DNA of 6,124 bases from Pseudomonadota bacterium. GTDB taxonomy: Bacteria > Desulfobacterota > Desulfovibrionia > Desulfovibrionales > Desulfovibrionaceae. Below the pieces are notes generated by a model. That model ran no database searches, had not been told where the DNA came from, and saw only the letters and a list, made by a program, of their open reading frames with translations. The stretch's first letter is position 1. Every line of letters starts with the position of its first letter. Shown here one piece after another: positions 5,972-6,124 of this stretch. A program made the translations under genes and the position numbers. The stretch is taken from contig JAEXRD010000135.1 in the NCBI GenBank assembly GCA_023438245.1, forward strand, positions 1 to 6,124. Reading direction: 5' to 3'.

Positions 5972-6124
5972 ATGGACGCCTCTCCCCAGGCCCTCGACGC
6001 CGCCTTCGAGCGCTTCGGCGACCGCACCAGCTCCCTGGCCAGCCTGGGCGCGGGGTTCGAGAGCTTTGTGGCCAGGGACGCCGCCGGGGCCGAGCTGGGC
6101 GTGATCCGCTACGTGGTGGCGCGC
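5972..6124 (+). CDS. Start of an unidentified gene, cut by the window end
   Basis: The first 51 codons of an open frame begin with MDASPQALDAAFERFG and continue without a stop to the last base. The ATG is 8 nt after the DUF116 stop, with a G-rich stretch (AGGGGCGGG, 5962-5970) before it, and codon use matches the neighbours with G/C at nearly every third position. It therefore looks like a genuine next member of the operon. I do not recognise the product. The segment LGAGFESFVARD (26-37) faintly recalls the glycine-rich loop at the start of kinase-like phosphotransferases, but too little is visible to claim this. Confidence 0.65.
   Translation, partial: MDASPQALDAAFERFGDRTSSLASLGAGFESFVARDAAGAELGVIRYVVAR

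Noticed and set aside
1..6124. Hidden mobile element, CRISPR array, toxin-antitoxin pair or defence system
   Set aside because: I saw no spaced direct repeats, transposase motifs, terminal inverted repeats or unexplained gaps over 160 nt. Base composition and codon use are even across the operon.

Overview
The window is GC-rich bacterial chromosome, strongly biased to G/C at third codon positions. It holds a compact housekeeping operon on the + strand and one small gene on the - strand. The gene order hisS-aspS-def-fmt-DUF116, the style of the aspartyl-tRNA synthetase N-terminus and the eight-cysteine histidyl-tRNA synthetase resemble what I recall of sulfate-reducing Desulfovibrionales (a high-GC Desulfovibrio or Fundidesulfovibrio type). 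That placement rests on memory of the families, not on a database search.

Layout: 1-159 holds no convincing gene, only two weak inverted repeats that could end the small - strand gene. 160-363 (-) encodes a 4-oxalocrotonate tautomerase-family protein. 364-463 is a divergent control region. It has a near-consensus sigma-70 promoter pointing right into hisS (TTGACA, 17 nt, TATATT) and a weaker candidate pointing left, whose -10 would lie on the same bases. From 464 rightward all genes are on the + strand: hisS, a 59-nt gap with a perfect 9-bp hairpin, aspS, def (4-nt gap), fmt (16-nt gap), a membrane-anchored cysteine-rich DUF116 protein (24-nt gap), and the first 51 codons of a further gene (8-nt gap) that runs off the end. 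The tight spacing suggests one transcript from the hisS promoter.

The operon serves the start and accuracy of translation. Two class II synthetases charge tRNAs; the AspRS carries residues expected of the non-discriminating type that also makes Asp-tRNA(Asn) for amidation. Fmt formylates the initiator Met-tRNA and Def removes the formyl group from new proteins. The DUF116 protein has two membrane helices and a cluster of seven cysteines suggesting a metal or Fe-S site; its function is unknown to me and it is the least explained part of the window. I see no mobile element, CRISPR array, tRNA or rRNA, and no clear new defence or accessory system.
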